Of a stretch of 47,028 nucleotides of DNA, positions 41,199-47,028 are shown piece after piece. The position numbers and the translations under genes are program-made. The notes under the pieces were generated by a model, which saw only the letters and a program-made list of their open reading frames with translations, did not search any database and had not been told where the DNA came from. Numbering within the stretch: position 1 is the first letter of the stretch; the number at the start of each line of letters is the position of its first letter. Source of the stretch: Bacteroidales bacterium (lineage in GTDB: Bacteria; Bacteroidota; Bacteroidia; Bacteroidales; UBA3824); the NCBI GenBank assembly GCA_017535325.1, contig JAFXUC010000052.1, forward strand, positions 1-47,028, read 5' to 3'.

Positions 41199-42761
41199 TT
41201 ATTCCACCCTGTCTTTTTTACCATATTTTATGATTATCGCCTTTGACGGCTCACTTTCAACATGGTAACGGTTGAAAGAGGTGATTTTGTAAGTGTAATA
41301 TTTTTTTCTGCCGAACAGCGATTTGCCTTTGGTGAAAAGCCTTAAATCACAGTTGTCCGTAAATTTCAGGAAATTTTTCGGCGAAGGCTTGAAATTCGGA
41401 TTTTTGCCTTTTACGCGGTAAATTGAGTAAAATACGGCTGTGTCGGCGGCGGGAAGTCTGCCTTTGTTTTTCTGCCAGTAGATTAAGTACTGACGGTTTG
41501 ACTTTATCATATTTGCGTCGGGTGCGGGCGGACGGTTTTCAATCCACGCCATAAGCGGCTGCATGACATCGTTTTTAAAGCATTTGTTCTTGACGTTCTG
41601 AACCATCGCCATCGGATTTTTTACAATCGTAGTGCTGCGGTAGACAATAACGCCCTGAACGTTTGGATATTTTCTTGTGATGAGAATCTGGTTCGGGATT
41701 TCGTTTGCGTCGTCCCAGCCGACGGCGTTTGTTTCCTGATTGTACGCGCCCAAGCCGATGTAAATGTTTCGTCCGTATGCATGGTCGTTCCACCATTTTA
41801 CCACCTCTTCAAACTTGTTGTACTGATGGTTGATGTTCCAGTAAATCTGCGGCGCGGCGTAGTCAACCCAGCCGTTTTTGAGCCACGTCAAAACGTCGGC
41901 GTAGAGATAGTCGTATGCCGACAGCGAATTTGTCGGGCTGCCGTCCGGGTCTTCTCGCTTGTTGCGCCAGACGCCAGCCGGTCCTACGCCGAATTTTATC
42001 CAAGGCTTTACCTCTTTAATCGCTTTGTAGGCATCGCGCATAAAAACGTTGATGTTGTTTCTGCGCCAGTCGGCTTTGTTTGTAAAGTTTCCTTTGTATT
42101 TCTGATAAGTCGCGTTGTCGTTGATATCGATGATTTTTTTGTCGCCGCCGAAGACGGGATAAGGATAAAAATAATCGTCAAAATGCACTCCGTCAATGTC
42201 ATAACGGGTTACAACGTCAACCAAGATTTTTATCAGATAGTCCCTTACTTCGGGAATTCCGGGGTCAAAATATTTGCTGCCGCCGTAAGTGAAAAACCAT
42301 TCGGGGCGTTTTTTGGAAATATGGTCGGCGCATACGTCGGCATATTGAATCGTCGCAACGGCTCTGAAAGGATTGAACCATGCGTGAAATTCCATGTTTT
42401 TGGCGTGGGTTCTTTCCACCATGAAAGAAAGCGGGTCAAATTCGGGCGAAGGTGCGCGCCCCTGCTTTCCTGTCAGCCATTCCGACCACGGCTCGTATTT
42501 GGATTTGTAAAAAGCGTCGGCTGCGGGTCTTACCTGAAAAATTACGGCATTGTAACCGGCGTTTTTGTATTTTTCCAAAAGACTGAGATATTCTTCTTTG
42601 AGAAATTTGGCATCGGTTGTGGCTTTTGACGGGTAGTCAATGCGCTTTGTAGTGGCAACCCAAACGCCGCGGAACTCGCGTATAGTGTCGGGAAAATGCT
42701 GAGCCGAAACGGAAAAAATTCCGGCAAACAAAAAACTTAAAAGCAAAAAATATTTTTTCAT
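41199..42761 (-). CDS. GHL10-type (DUF187) family glycoside hydrolase-like protein
   Basis: A 520-residue exported protein of the glycosyl hydrolase-like 10 family. Signal peptide MKKYFLLLSFLFAGIFSVSAQ. The TIM-barrel features are EFRGVWVATTKRIDYP, YNAVIFQVRPAADAFY, EFHAWFNPFRA, RYDIDGVHFDDYFYPYP and KFGVGPAGVWRNKREDP; VDYAAPQIYWNINHQYN and IYIGLGAYN follow. The final 120 residues look like a fibronectin-type beta domain. Substrates of the family are poorly known, with peptidoglycan or glycosaminoglycan-like glycans suggested. The gene heads an array of three exported carbohydrate proteins and lies after rpsP-rimM-GNAT on the same strand. Confidence 0.88.
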   Translation of the reverse strand: MKKYFLLLSFLFAGIFSVSAQHFPDTIREFRGVWVATTKRIDYPSKATTDAKFLKEEYLSLLEKYKNAGYNAVIFQVRPAADAFYKSKYEPWSEWLTGKQGRAPSPEFDPLSFMVERTHAKNMEFHAWFNPFRAVATIQYADVCADHISKKRPEWFFTYGGSKYFDPGIPEVRDYLIKILVDVVTRYDIDGVHFDDYFYPYPVFGGDKKIIDINDNATYQKYKGNFTNKADWRRNNINVFMRDAYKAIKEVKPWIKFGVGPAGVWRNKREDPDGSPTNSLSAYDYLYADVLTWLKNGWVDYAAPQIYWNINHQYNKFEEVVKWWNDHAYGRNIYIGLGAYNQETNAVGWDDANEIPNQILITRKYPNVQGVIVYRSTTIVKNPMAMVQNVKNKCFKNDVMQPLMAWIENRPPAPDANMIKSNRQYLIYWQKNKGRLPAADTAVFYSIYRVKGKNPNFKPSPKNFLKFTDNCDLRLFTKGKSLFGRKKYYTYKITSFNRYHVESEPSKAIIIKYGKKDRVE

Positions 42762-42812
42762 GGAATTTAACTGTTAAAAAAAACTTTTTGCAAATGTAAG
42801 TTTTTTTTCGGA

Positions 42813-43340
42813 TTATTCCAATATTTTTTGAAATTCGGTTTGGTCGTTCCAGCCGTCTTCGTTTCTGTGCCAGTCTTTCAGCAAGCCGCACTCTGAGTAG
42901 CCGCAACTTTTGAAAAATTCCACGCTCGCTAAGTTTCCTGAGTCGGTGCGTGCGTAAAGTTGGTGAAGATTGATGATTTTTTTGCAGTATTCTTCCAAAA
43001 GGGAAAGAGCGTTTTTGGCGAAACCTTTTTTTCTGTCGTTTTCTCTGTTAATCATTATGCCCAACGAGGCGCGTGAGTCAACAGGCTCAAAATCAAACAA
43101 ATCAATAAGTCCGACGGGTCTTTCGGTTTTGGTTTCCGCGATGACGAGCCTCAACTGTCTTGCCTCAAAAATATCTTTCTGACCCTCTTCCATAACGTAA
43201 TTTGTCAGAGTAAATTTTGAGAGGGGCGCAATAGTGGAACTTACTTTCCAGATTTCTGTATTGTTTTCCCAATAGTACAGTAAGTCAACGTCTTCCGGCT
43301 CCAACGCCCGGAGATAAACTATGTCGTTTTTCAGCAGCAT
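42813..43340 (-). CDS. RimJ/RimL-type GNAT N-acetyltransferase
   Basis: A 175-residue acetyltransferase. The GNAT core is VYLRALEPEDVDLLYYWEN, then PVGLIDLFDFEPVDSRASLGIMI (motif A strand), RKKGFAKNALSLLEEYC, the acetyl-CoA loop without the standard Q-x-x-G-x-G form, and NLASVEFFKSCGYSECG. Substrate unknown. Its ATG lies inside the rimM gene (ten-base overlap), so it is coupled to rpsP and rimM; a ribosomal target would suit the context but is not shown. Confidence 0.85.
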   Translation of the reverse strand: MLLKNDIVYLRALEPEDVDLLYYWENNTEIWKVSSTIAPLSKFTLTNYVMEEGQKDIFEARQLRLVIAETKTERPVGLIDLFDFEPVDSRASLGIMINRENDRKKGFAKNALSLLEEYCKKIINLHQLYARTDSGNLASVEFFKSCGYSECGLLKDWHRNEDGWNDQTEFQKILE

Positions 43341-43894
43341 GTTTCTAAAAGTCCTTCGGGAACGGTGATTTTGACGGTTTGAATGATGTCGTTTTCGTCC
43401 AAAATTTCGGCGGCATTGACAGGTACTAAAATTTCCTTGCCGAAAGAATCGTGAATGATTAAAAGCGGATTTCCGGGAATGTCGTCAACGTCAACGATTT
43501 TGCCCAAAAGCGTGTCGTTTTGGTCGTAACAGTTGTAATTCAGATATTTGAAGTCCGAGTCGTAACCGTCGTCGTCAAAGTCTTCTTTGATAAGGTCTTC
43601 GGTTAAGACGTAGACTTTTTTGCCGGTTAATTCAAAGGCTTCCGAATTGGAGTTTACGGTGTCGAATTTTAATGACACTTCGCCGTTTTTGTTGTAATTG
43701 ACGGAGTCTTCTTCAATAAAAAAAGGAACCAGACACCCGTCGGTTTCAACGAGCATCGGTTCCGTAGAATTAACCTCATAATCAGGGTCATTGAGCCTCA
43801 GCACAATATCCCCTTCCGTGCCTTTCAATGCAACGCAAAGCCCGAACTCGGTGAGCAGGGCCTTATCGAAGTATTTATTCGGCTTTTGCTTCAT
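43331..43894 (-). CDS. rimM: Ribosome maturation factor RimM
   Basis: Binds S19 and helps the 30S head domain mature. The C-terminal PRC-barrel is clear ([41 protein letters not shown] and the end [13 protein letters not shown]) and the N-terminal domain keeps LVPFFIEED. The usual N-terminal motif (K-P/T-H-G-x-x-G-E) is degenerate here, reading ALKGTEGD with Lys in the His position. Overlaps rpsP by 20 bases, as in many rpsP-rimM operons. Confidence 0.9.
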   Translation of the reverse strand: MKQKPNKYFDKALLTEFGLCVALKGTEGDIVLRLNDPDYEVNSTEPMLVETDGCLVPFFIEEDSVNYNKNGEVSLKFDTVNSNSEAFELTGKKVYVLTEDLIKEDFDDDGYDSDFKYLNYNCYDQNDTLLGKIVDVDDIPGNPLLIIHDSFGKEILVPVNAAEILDENDIIQTVKITVPEGLLETCC

Positions 43895-44423
43895 CAGTTG
43901 TGGTCTCTTCTGAGTTTTCAGCTGCCTTAGCCTCTTCTGCTTGTGCTTTTGCAGCAGCCTCTGCTTCGGCTTTCTTTTTGTTCAAAGCCTCTTGTTTAGC
44001 CTCTTTTACTTTTGTTTCAGCAGCGAGGTTTTTAGCGGCTTTGTCTTTTTTCTCGTTCTCTTTTGCGGTTTTCTGAGCGTTGAGTTTGCTTTCTTTGTCA
44101 GAAAGCCAAGCGTTGAATTTTACTTCAACCTGCTCTGCGGTCAACGCGCCTTTTTTAACACCGCGCAAGAGGTGGTCTTTCAACAATACTCCCTTCATTG
44201 AGAGCAAGTTTCTGCAAGTATCGGTAGGCTGGGCACCTGTCTGAACCCAATATAAAGCACGGTCGAATTTGATGTCAACCTGCTGCGGAACCGTATTGGG
44301 ATTGTAAGTTCCGATTTTTTCGATGAATCGGCCGTCACGCGGCGCTCTTGAGTCGGCAATCACTATTGCATAGTGTGCGTAGCCCTTTTTACCTTGTCTT
44401 GCTAATCTAATTTTAACAGGCAT
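43875..44423 (-). CDS. rpsP: 30S ribosomal protein S16 with extended Ala/Lys/Glu tail
   Basis: Core residues 1-85 are S16 ([42 protein letters not shown], then [20 protein letters not shown]). The remaining 95 residues are a low-complexity charged tail ([20 protein letters not shown]), a known feature of Bacteroidota S16, which are about twice the length of E. coli S16. The gene opens the rpsP-rimM-GNAT operon with a TAnnTTTG element 44 bases upstream of its ATG. Confidence 0.97.
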   Translation of the reverse strand: MPVKIRLARQGKKGYAHYAIVIADSRAPRDGRFIEKIGTYNPNTVPQQVDIKFDRALYWVQTGAQPTDTCRNLLSMKGVLLKDHLLRGVKKGALTAEQVEVKFNAWLSDKESKLNAQKTAKENEKKDKAAKNLAAETKVKEAKQEALNKKKAEAEAAAKAQAEEAKAAENSEETTTDEAKAE

Positions 44424-44466
44424 TTTTTTAATTTTTAAAAATTTATAAGTATGAAAAATTTCGGTG

Positions 44467-44474
44467 CAAAGTTA
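44467..44474 (-). promoter_or_regulatory. Bacteroidota -7 element for rpsP
   Basis: TAACTTTG on the minus strand fits TAnnTTTG. It is back to back with the ilvC promoter about 70 bases away. Confidence 0.55.
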
Positions 44475-44544
44475 ACAAAAAAAAAATACCTTACAAAATA
44501 AAAATGCCATTTTTTTAAAAAACTTATTCTAAAAGAATTTTTTT

Positions 44545-44575
44545 TTTGTTATTAAAAATAAAACTCTTATTTTTG
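44545..44575 (+). promoter_or_regulatory. Bacteroidota promoter for ilvC
   Basis: TTTG at 44545-44548, a 19-base spacer and TATTTTTG at 44568-44575. The ilvC ATG is at 44617. No leader peptide rich in branched-chain residues is seen in the gap. Confidence 0.7.
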
Positions 44576-44616
44576 CGGTGTTTTATTGTACAATACATTA
44601 AAAAATTACATAAAAA

Positions 44617-45660
44617 ATGGCAAAAATGAATTTTGGCGGTGTCGAGGAAAACGTAATGACCCGCGAAGAATTTCCGTTGGAAAAAGCACGTGAAATTTTA
44701 AAAGACGAAACCATCGCCGTTATAGGTTACGGCGTTCAGGGTCCCGGTCAGTCTTTGAACCTCAGGGACAACGGTTTTAACGTAATCGTAGGACAAAGGG
44801 AAGGCAAAACTTTTGAAAAAGCAAAAGCAGACGGTTGGATTCCCGGCAAAACGTTGTTCTCAATTGACGAGGCTTGTCAGAAGGCTTCTATTATAATGTG
44901 TTTGCTTTCCGACGCTGCCGTTATGTCGGTTTGGCCTAAAATCAAACAATATTTGACCGCCGGCAAAGCGTTGTATTTCTCACACGGTTTTGCAATTACT
45001 TGGAACGACCGCACCGGTTGCGTTCCCCCCGCAGACATTGACGTTATCATGGTTGCTCCCAAAGGTTCGGGTACATCGCTCAGAACTATGTTTTTGGAAG
45101 GCCGCGGCTTGAACTCTTCATACGCCGTTTATCAGGACTACACCGGAAAGGCTATGGACAGAACCCTCGCTTTGGGTATCGGTATCGGCTCAGGTTATAT
45201 GTTTGAGACGACATTCCAGAGAGAGGCTACATCGGATTTGACCGGTGAAAGAGGCTCTTTGATGGGTGCAATCCAAGGTTTGCTGCTTGCTCAGTACGAA
45301 GTTTTGAGAGAGCACGGACACTCACCTTCTGAGGCTTTCAACGAAACGGTTGAAGAGTTGACACAGTCTTTGATGCCGCTCTTTGCTAAAAACGGTATGG
45401 ATTGGATGTACGCTAACTGCTCAACAACGGCTCAACGCGGTGCTTTGGACTGGTTCCCGAGATTCCACGACGCTGTTAAACCCGTTCTTGAATGGCTTTA
45501 TCTCTCGGTTAAGACAGGTAACGAGGCACAGATTTCTATTGACTCCAACTCCAAACCTGACTACCGCGACGGTCTTGAAAAAGAACTCAAAGCATTGAGA
45601 GAAAGTGAAATGTGGCAGACGGCAGTTACAGTTAGAAAACTCCGTCCCGAAAACAATTAA
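44617..45660 (+). CDS. ilvC: Ketol-acid reductoisomerase
   Basis: NADPH- and magnesium-dependent enzyme of valine, leucine and isoleucine synthesis that isomerises and reduces acetolactate. 347 residues. The Rossmann fold shows AVIGYGVQGPGQSLNLRDNG, then VAPKGSGTSLRTMF; the C-terminal knotted domain has SDLTGERGSLMGAIQGLL (metal-binding Asp and Glu), EAFNETVEELTQSLMPL and YANCSTTAQRGALDWFPRF. No ilvBN, ilvD or ilvE gene is in the window, so here it is a single-gene unit with its own promoter and terminator. Confidence 0.97.
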   Translation: MAKMNFGGVEENVMTREEFPLEKAREILKDETIAVIGYGVQGPGQSLNLRDNGFNVIVGQREGKTFEKAKADGWIPGKTLFSIDEACQKASIIMCLLSDAAVMSVWPKIKQYLTAGKALYFSHGFAITWNDRTGCVPPADIDVIMVAPKGSGTSLRTMFLEGRGLNSSYAVYQDYTGKAMDRTLALGIGIGSGYMFETTFQREATSDLTGERGSLMGAIQGLLLAQYEVLREHGHSPSEAFNETVEELTQSLMPLFAKNGMDWMYANCSTTAQRGALDWFPRFHDAVKPVLEWLYLSVKTGNEAQISIDSNSKPDYRDGLEKELKALRESEMWQTAVTVRKLRPENN

Positions 45661-45694
45661 TAAAAAAGTTTTCTATAAGTTGTCATAATGTTTG

Positions 45695-45727
45695 AGCCGC
45701 AGTACGGATTTATTTCCGGCTGCGGCT
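45695..45727 (+). terminator. Terminator after ilvC
   Basis: AGCCGCAG (45695-45702) pairs with CTGCGGCT (45720-45727), with additional inner pairing of CGG/CCG, followed by a short T run. It lies 35 bases after the ilvC stop. Confidence 0.7.
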
Positions 45728-45770
45728 TTTAATTTTTTCTCTGCTGTCGGTGAATGAACAAAAAAAAACA

Positions 45771-46181
45771 TTATTCCATAGAAGACAGATATTCCGCCGC
45801 CGTCATAACTGGAAGTTTAGCAGCAGAAAAATCCTTGCCATTTCGTGTGATTATAACATCTGCGCCGGCTTTTAATGCAGTATAATATTGCATCGCGTCT
45901 TCAAAATCCTTAAATTGTGATGCCAGCGAATCATCAACAGTATCTTCATCAGCAGTGGCAATGCTACATAATTGACGCAAATTTGCCAGCAGATTCCGCA
46001 CACCCTCCGAGCCGTGTTTGCGGAGGAGAAATGAGGCAGTAGAAAAGTCATGGGAGAAACAATCAGACGGACTTGTTTGTTATATGCCATAGTAAAAATC
46101 TGCACGGCATCTTGACAAAACGGCTCACGCTTTTCCAACAAATCAACTACAATATTAGTATCCAAAAAACAACGTTTTCAT
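45771..46181 (-). pseudogene. PIN-domain toxin gene broken by two frameshifts
   Basis: A VapC-like PIN ribonuclease that would pair with the DUF6364 antitoxin gene just upstream. The ATG at 46179-46181 overlaps the antitoxin stop (ATGA). From it the frame reads MKTLFFGY and stops; removing one T from the six-T run at 46164-46169 gives MKTLFLDTNIVVDLL, the PIN start with its first Asp. The frame breaks again at a four-T run (46043-46046): adding one T joins IVSPMTF to STASFLLRKHGSEGVRNLL and on through DFEDAMQYYTA, VIITRNGKDFSAA and AEYLSS to the stop at 45771. The two changes cancel. Either the gene is inactivated or the assembly has homopolymer errors. Confidence 0.8.
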
Positions 46182-46426
46182 TTGTATTTTTCCTCCAAAT
46201 ATTGATAATAAGCCTCACGTGCATTCAAGTCGTTTTCGTCAACAGAAGATGTACCTGCTCCCAACAAACTGAGTACAATATCGGGGACAGGTTGTTTTTT
46301 TGCGGCTTTTCTCTTCCCTATAAAATGCACTAAAAAATCTTCAATGATGGCTGTCAGGCTTTGTCCCTGCTCTTGTGCATAGTAAAAAGCCTGTTGATAC
46401 ACTGTATTATTAATTGCAATTTCCAT
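46178..46426 (-). CDS. DUF6364-type antitoxin
   Basis: An 82-residue protein of the DUF6364 antitoxin group, normally paired with PIN toxins in Bacteroidota. MEIAINNTVYQQAFYYAQEQGQSLTAIIEDFLVHFI is a ribbon-helix-helix-like N-terminus likely to bind the operon's own promoter; the C-terminal part (SVDENDLNAREAYYQYLEEKYK) would neutralise the toxin. Intact while its partner is broken. The 100-base gap to the terminator of fusA holds its promoter region, not located exactly. Confidence 0.75.
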   Translation of the reverse strand: MEIAINNTVYQQAFYYAQEQGQSLTAIIEDFLVHFIGKRKAAKKQPVPDIVLSLLGAGTSSVDENDLNAREAYYQYLEEKYK

Positions 46427-46485
46427 AGTTCAATCTTTTTTATAAAATTATGTCCGCAAATCTAAATACTTTTATCGAAATTAAC

Positions 46486-46522
46486 AAAAAACGCCGGTGA
46501 AAAAAAAATCACCGGCGTTTTT
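46486..46522. terminator. Bidirectional terminator next to the EF-G gene
   Basis: AACGCCGGTGA (46490-46500) pairs with TCACCGGCGTT (46509-46519), A and T runs extend the stem to 46486 and 46522, and an eight-A loop separates the arms. It ends the fusA transcript 22 bases after its stop codon. Confidence 0.85.
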
Positions 46523-46544
46523 AATAAGTATATTTCAACAAAAA

Positions 46545-47028
46545 TTATTTTGCTGCTTCTTCTGCTGCACGTTTAGCGGCGAGTTTCTTCAAAACTTCTT
46601 CCTGAGTAGCAGCGTTGAGTTGTTCGTATTGAGCAAATTCCATTGAGAAACTTGCACGGCCCGAAGAAATGTTTCTCAAATCGTTAGCATAACCGAACAT
46701 ACCTGCCAAAGGAACAAAACCTTTGATTTCGGTCAAACCTTTGCGGTGCGGGTGCGGACCCTGCTGTTCGATTCTGCCGCGGCGTTTGTTGAGGTTACCG
46801 ATGATGTCGCCCATGTACTCGTCGGGAGTGATAACTTCCAATTTCATAACGGGTTCGAGCAATACGGGGTGAGCCTTCATGAACGCTTCCTTGAAACAGA
46901 TTGACGCACAAGTCCGGAATGCGAAGTCTGAAGAGTCAACCGGGTGGAAACTACCGTCGTAAAGGTTGATTTTAACGTCAACAACGGGGAATCCTGCCAA
47001 AACGCCTTTCTCCAAAGTCTTCTGGATA
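46545..47028 (-). CDS. fusA: Elongation factor G, C-terminal part
   Basis: Only the last 160 or so residues are in the window; the frame runs off the edge at 47028. The visible part is domains IV-V of the translocase: GFPVVDVKINLYDGSFHPVDSS, AFRTCASICFKEAFMKAHPVLLEPVMKLEV, DEYMGDIIGNLNKRRGRI, and the terminal GRASFSMEFAQYEQL. Ends in a short Ala/Lys/Glu tail (EEVLKKLAAKRAAEEAAK). Whether it is the rpsL-rpsG-linked copy or a second EF-G cannot be seen. Confidence 0.93.
   Translation of the reverse strand, partial: IQKTLEKGVLAGFPVVDVKINLYDGSFHPVDSSDFAFRTCASICFKEAFMKAHPVLLEPVMKLEVITPDEYMGDIIGNLNKRRGRIEQQGPHPHRKGLTEIKGFVPLAGMFGYANDLRNISSGRASFSMEFAQYEQLNAATQEEVLKKLAAKRAAEEAAK

Noticed and set aside
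41781..42629. 282-codon plus-strand frame opposite the GHL10 gene
   Set aside because: A shadow of the glycosidase, which has clear motifs on the other strand.

Overview
The window is a chromosomal piece of a Bacteroidota genome, most likely an uncultured Bacteroidales. The basis is the gene families (DUF5606, PorQ and PorG-like type IX secretion proteins, class I KARI, lysine/alanine-tailed ribosomal protein S16, GH95 and GHL10 glycosidases with lipoprotein signals) and several upstream regions carrying the Bacteroidota promoter form TAnnTTTG with a TTG or TTTG about 17 to 20 bases before it. No rRNA, tRNA, transposase or CRISPR array is seen.

Layout. 1-7.1 kb (minus strand): a lipoprotein GH95 fucosidase behind a hybrid sensor kinase, then an AAA ATPase/nuclease-like gene lying between two directly repeated palindromes. 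7.1-12.8 kb: a glycosyltransferase, an OmpH/Skp-like lipoprotein, DUF5606, an unknown exported protein, accD and a lipoprotein with a possible von Willebrand A fold. 12.9-15.1 kb (plus): a SiaB-like double-domain kinase, SiaC and a YciO/TsaC protein. 15.1-18.4 kb (minus): an exopolysaccharide export pair, a Wza-like lipoprotein and a Wzc-type tyrosine autokinase ending in fourteen Tyr-Gly repeats. 18.6-23 kb: rlmH and a 1232-residue NtrY-like kinase.

23-35 kb: histidine biosynthesis. A promoter, a 26-codon leader peptide with six His codons and mutually exclusive terminator/antiterminator pairings precede hisG and hisD. A PemK-like toxin/antitoxin-like pair is spliced between hisD and hisC. 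hisB is separated from hisC by porQ and an esterase-nucleotidase fusion on the other strand, and instead lies in an overlapping operon with a lipoprotein, a glycosyltransferase and a BamA-like barrel, followed by nadK and two PorG-like barrels.

37-44.4 kb (minus): rpsP-rimM-GNAT, then a GHL10 glycosidase and two tandem sialate O-acetylesterase homologues that both appear to lack the catalytic Ser and His. 44.6-47 kb: ilvC, a DUF6364/PIN toxin-antitoxin pair whose toxin is frameshifted twice, and the 3' part of an elongation factor G gene.

The strongest candidates for something new are the palindrome-bracketed ATPase cassette with a leftover 3' tail of a second copy (5.4-7.06 kb), the paired pseudo-esterases, the Tyr-Gly tail, the histidine attenuator with a toxin module inside its operon, and the tandem SiaB protein beside SiaC.
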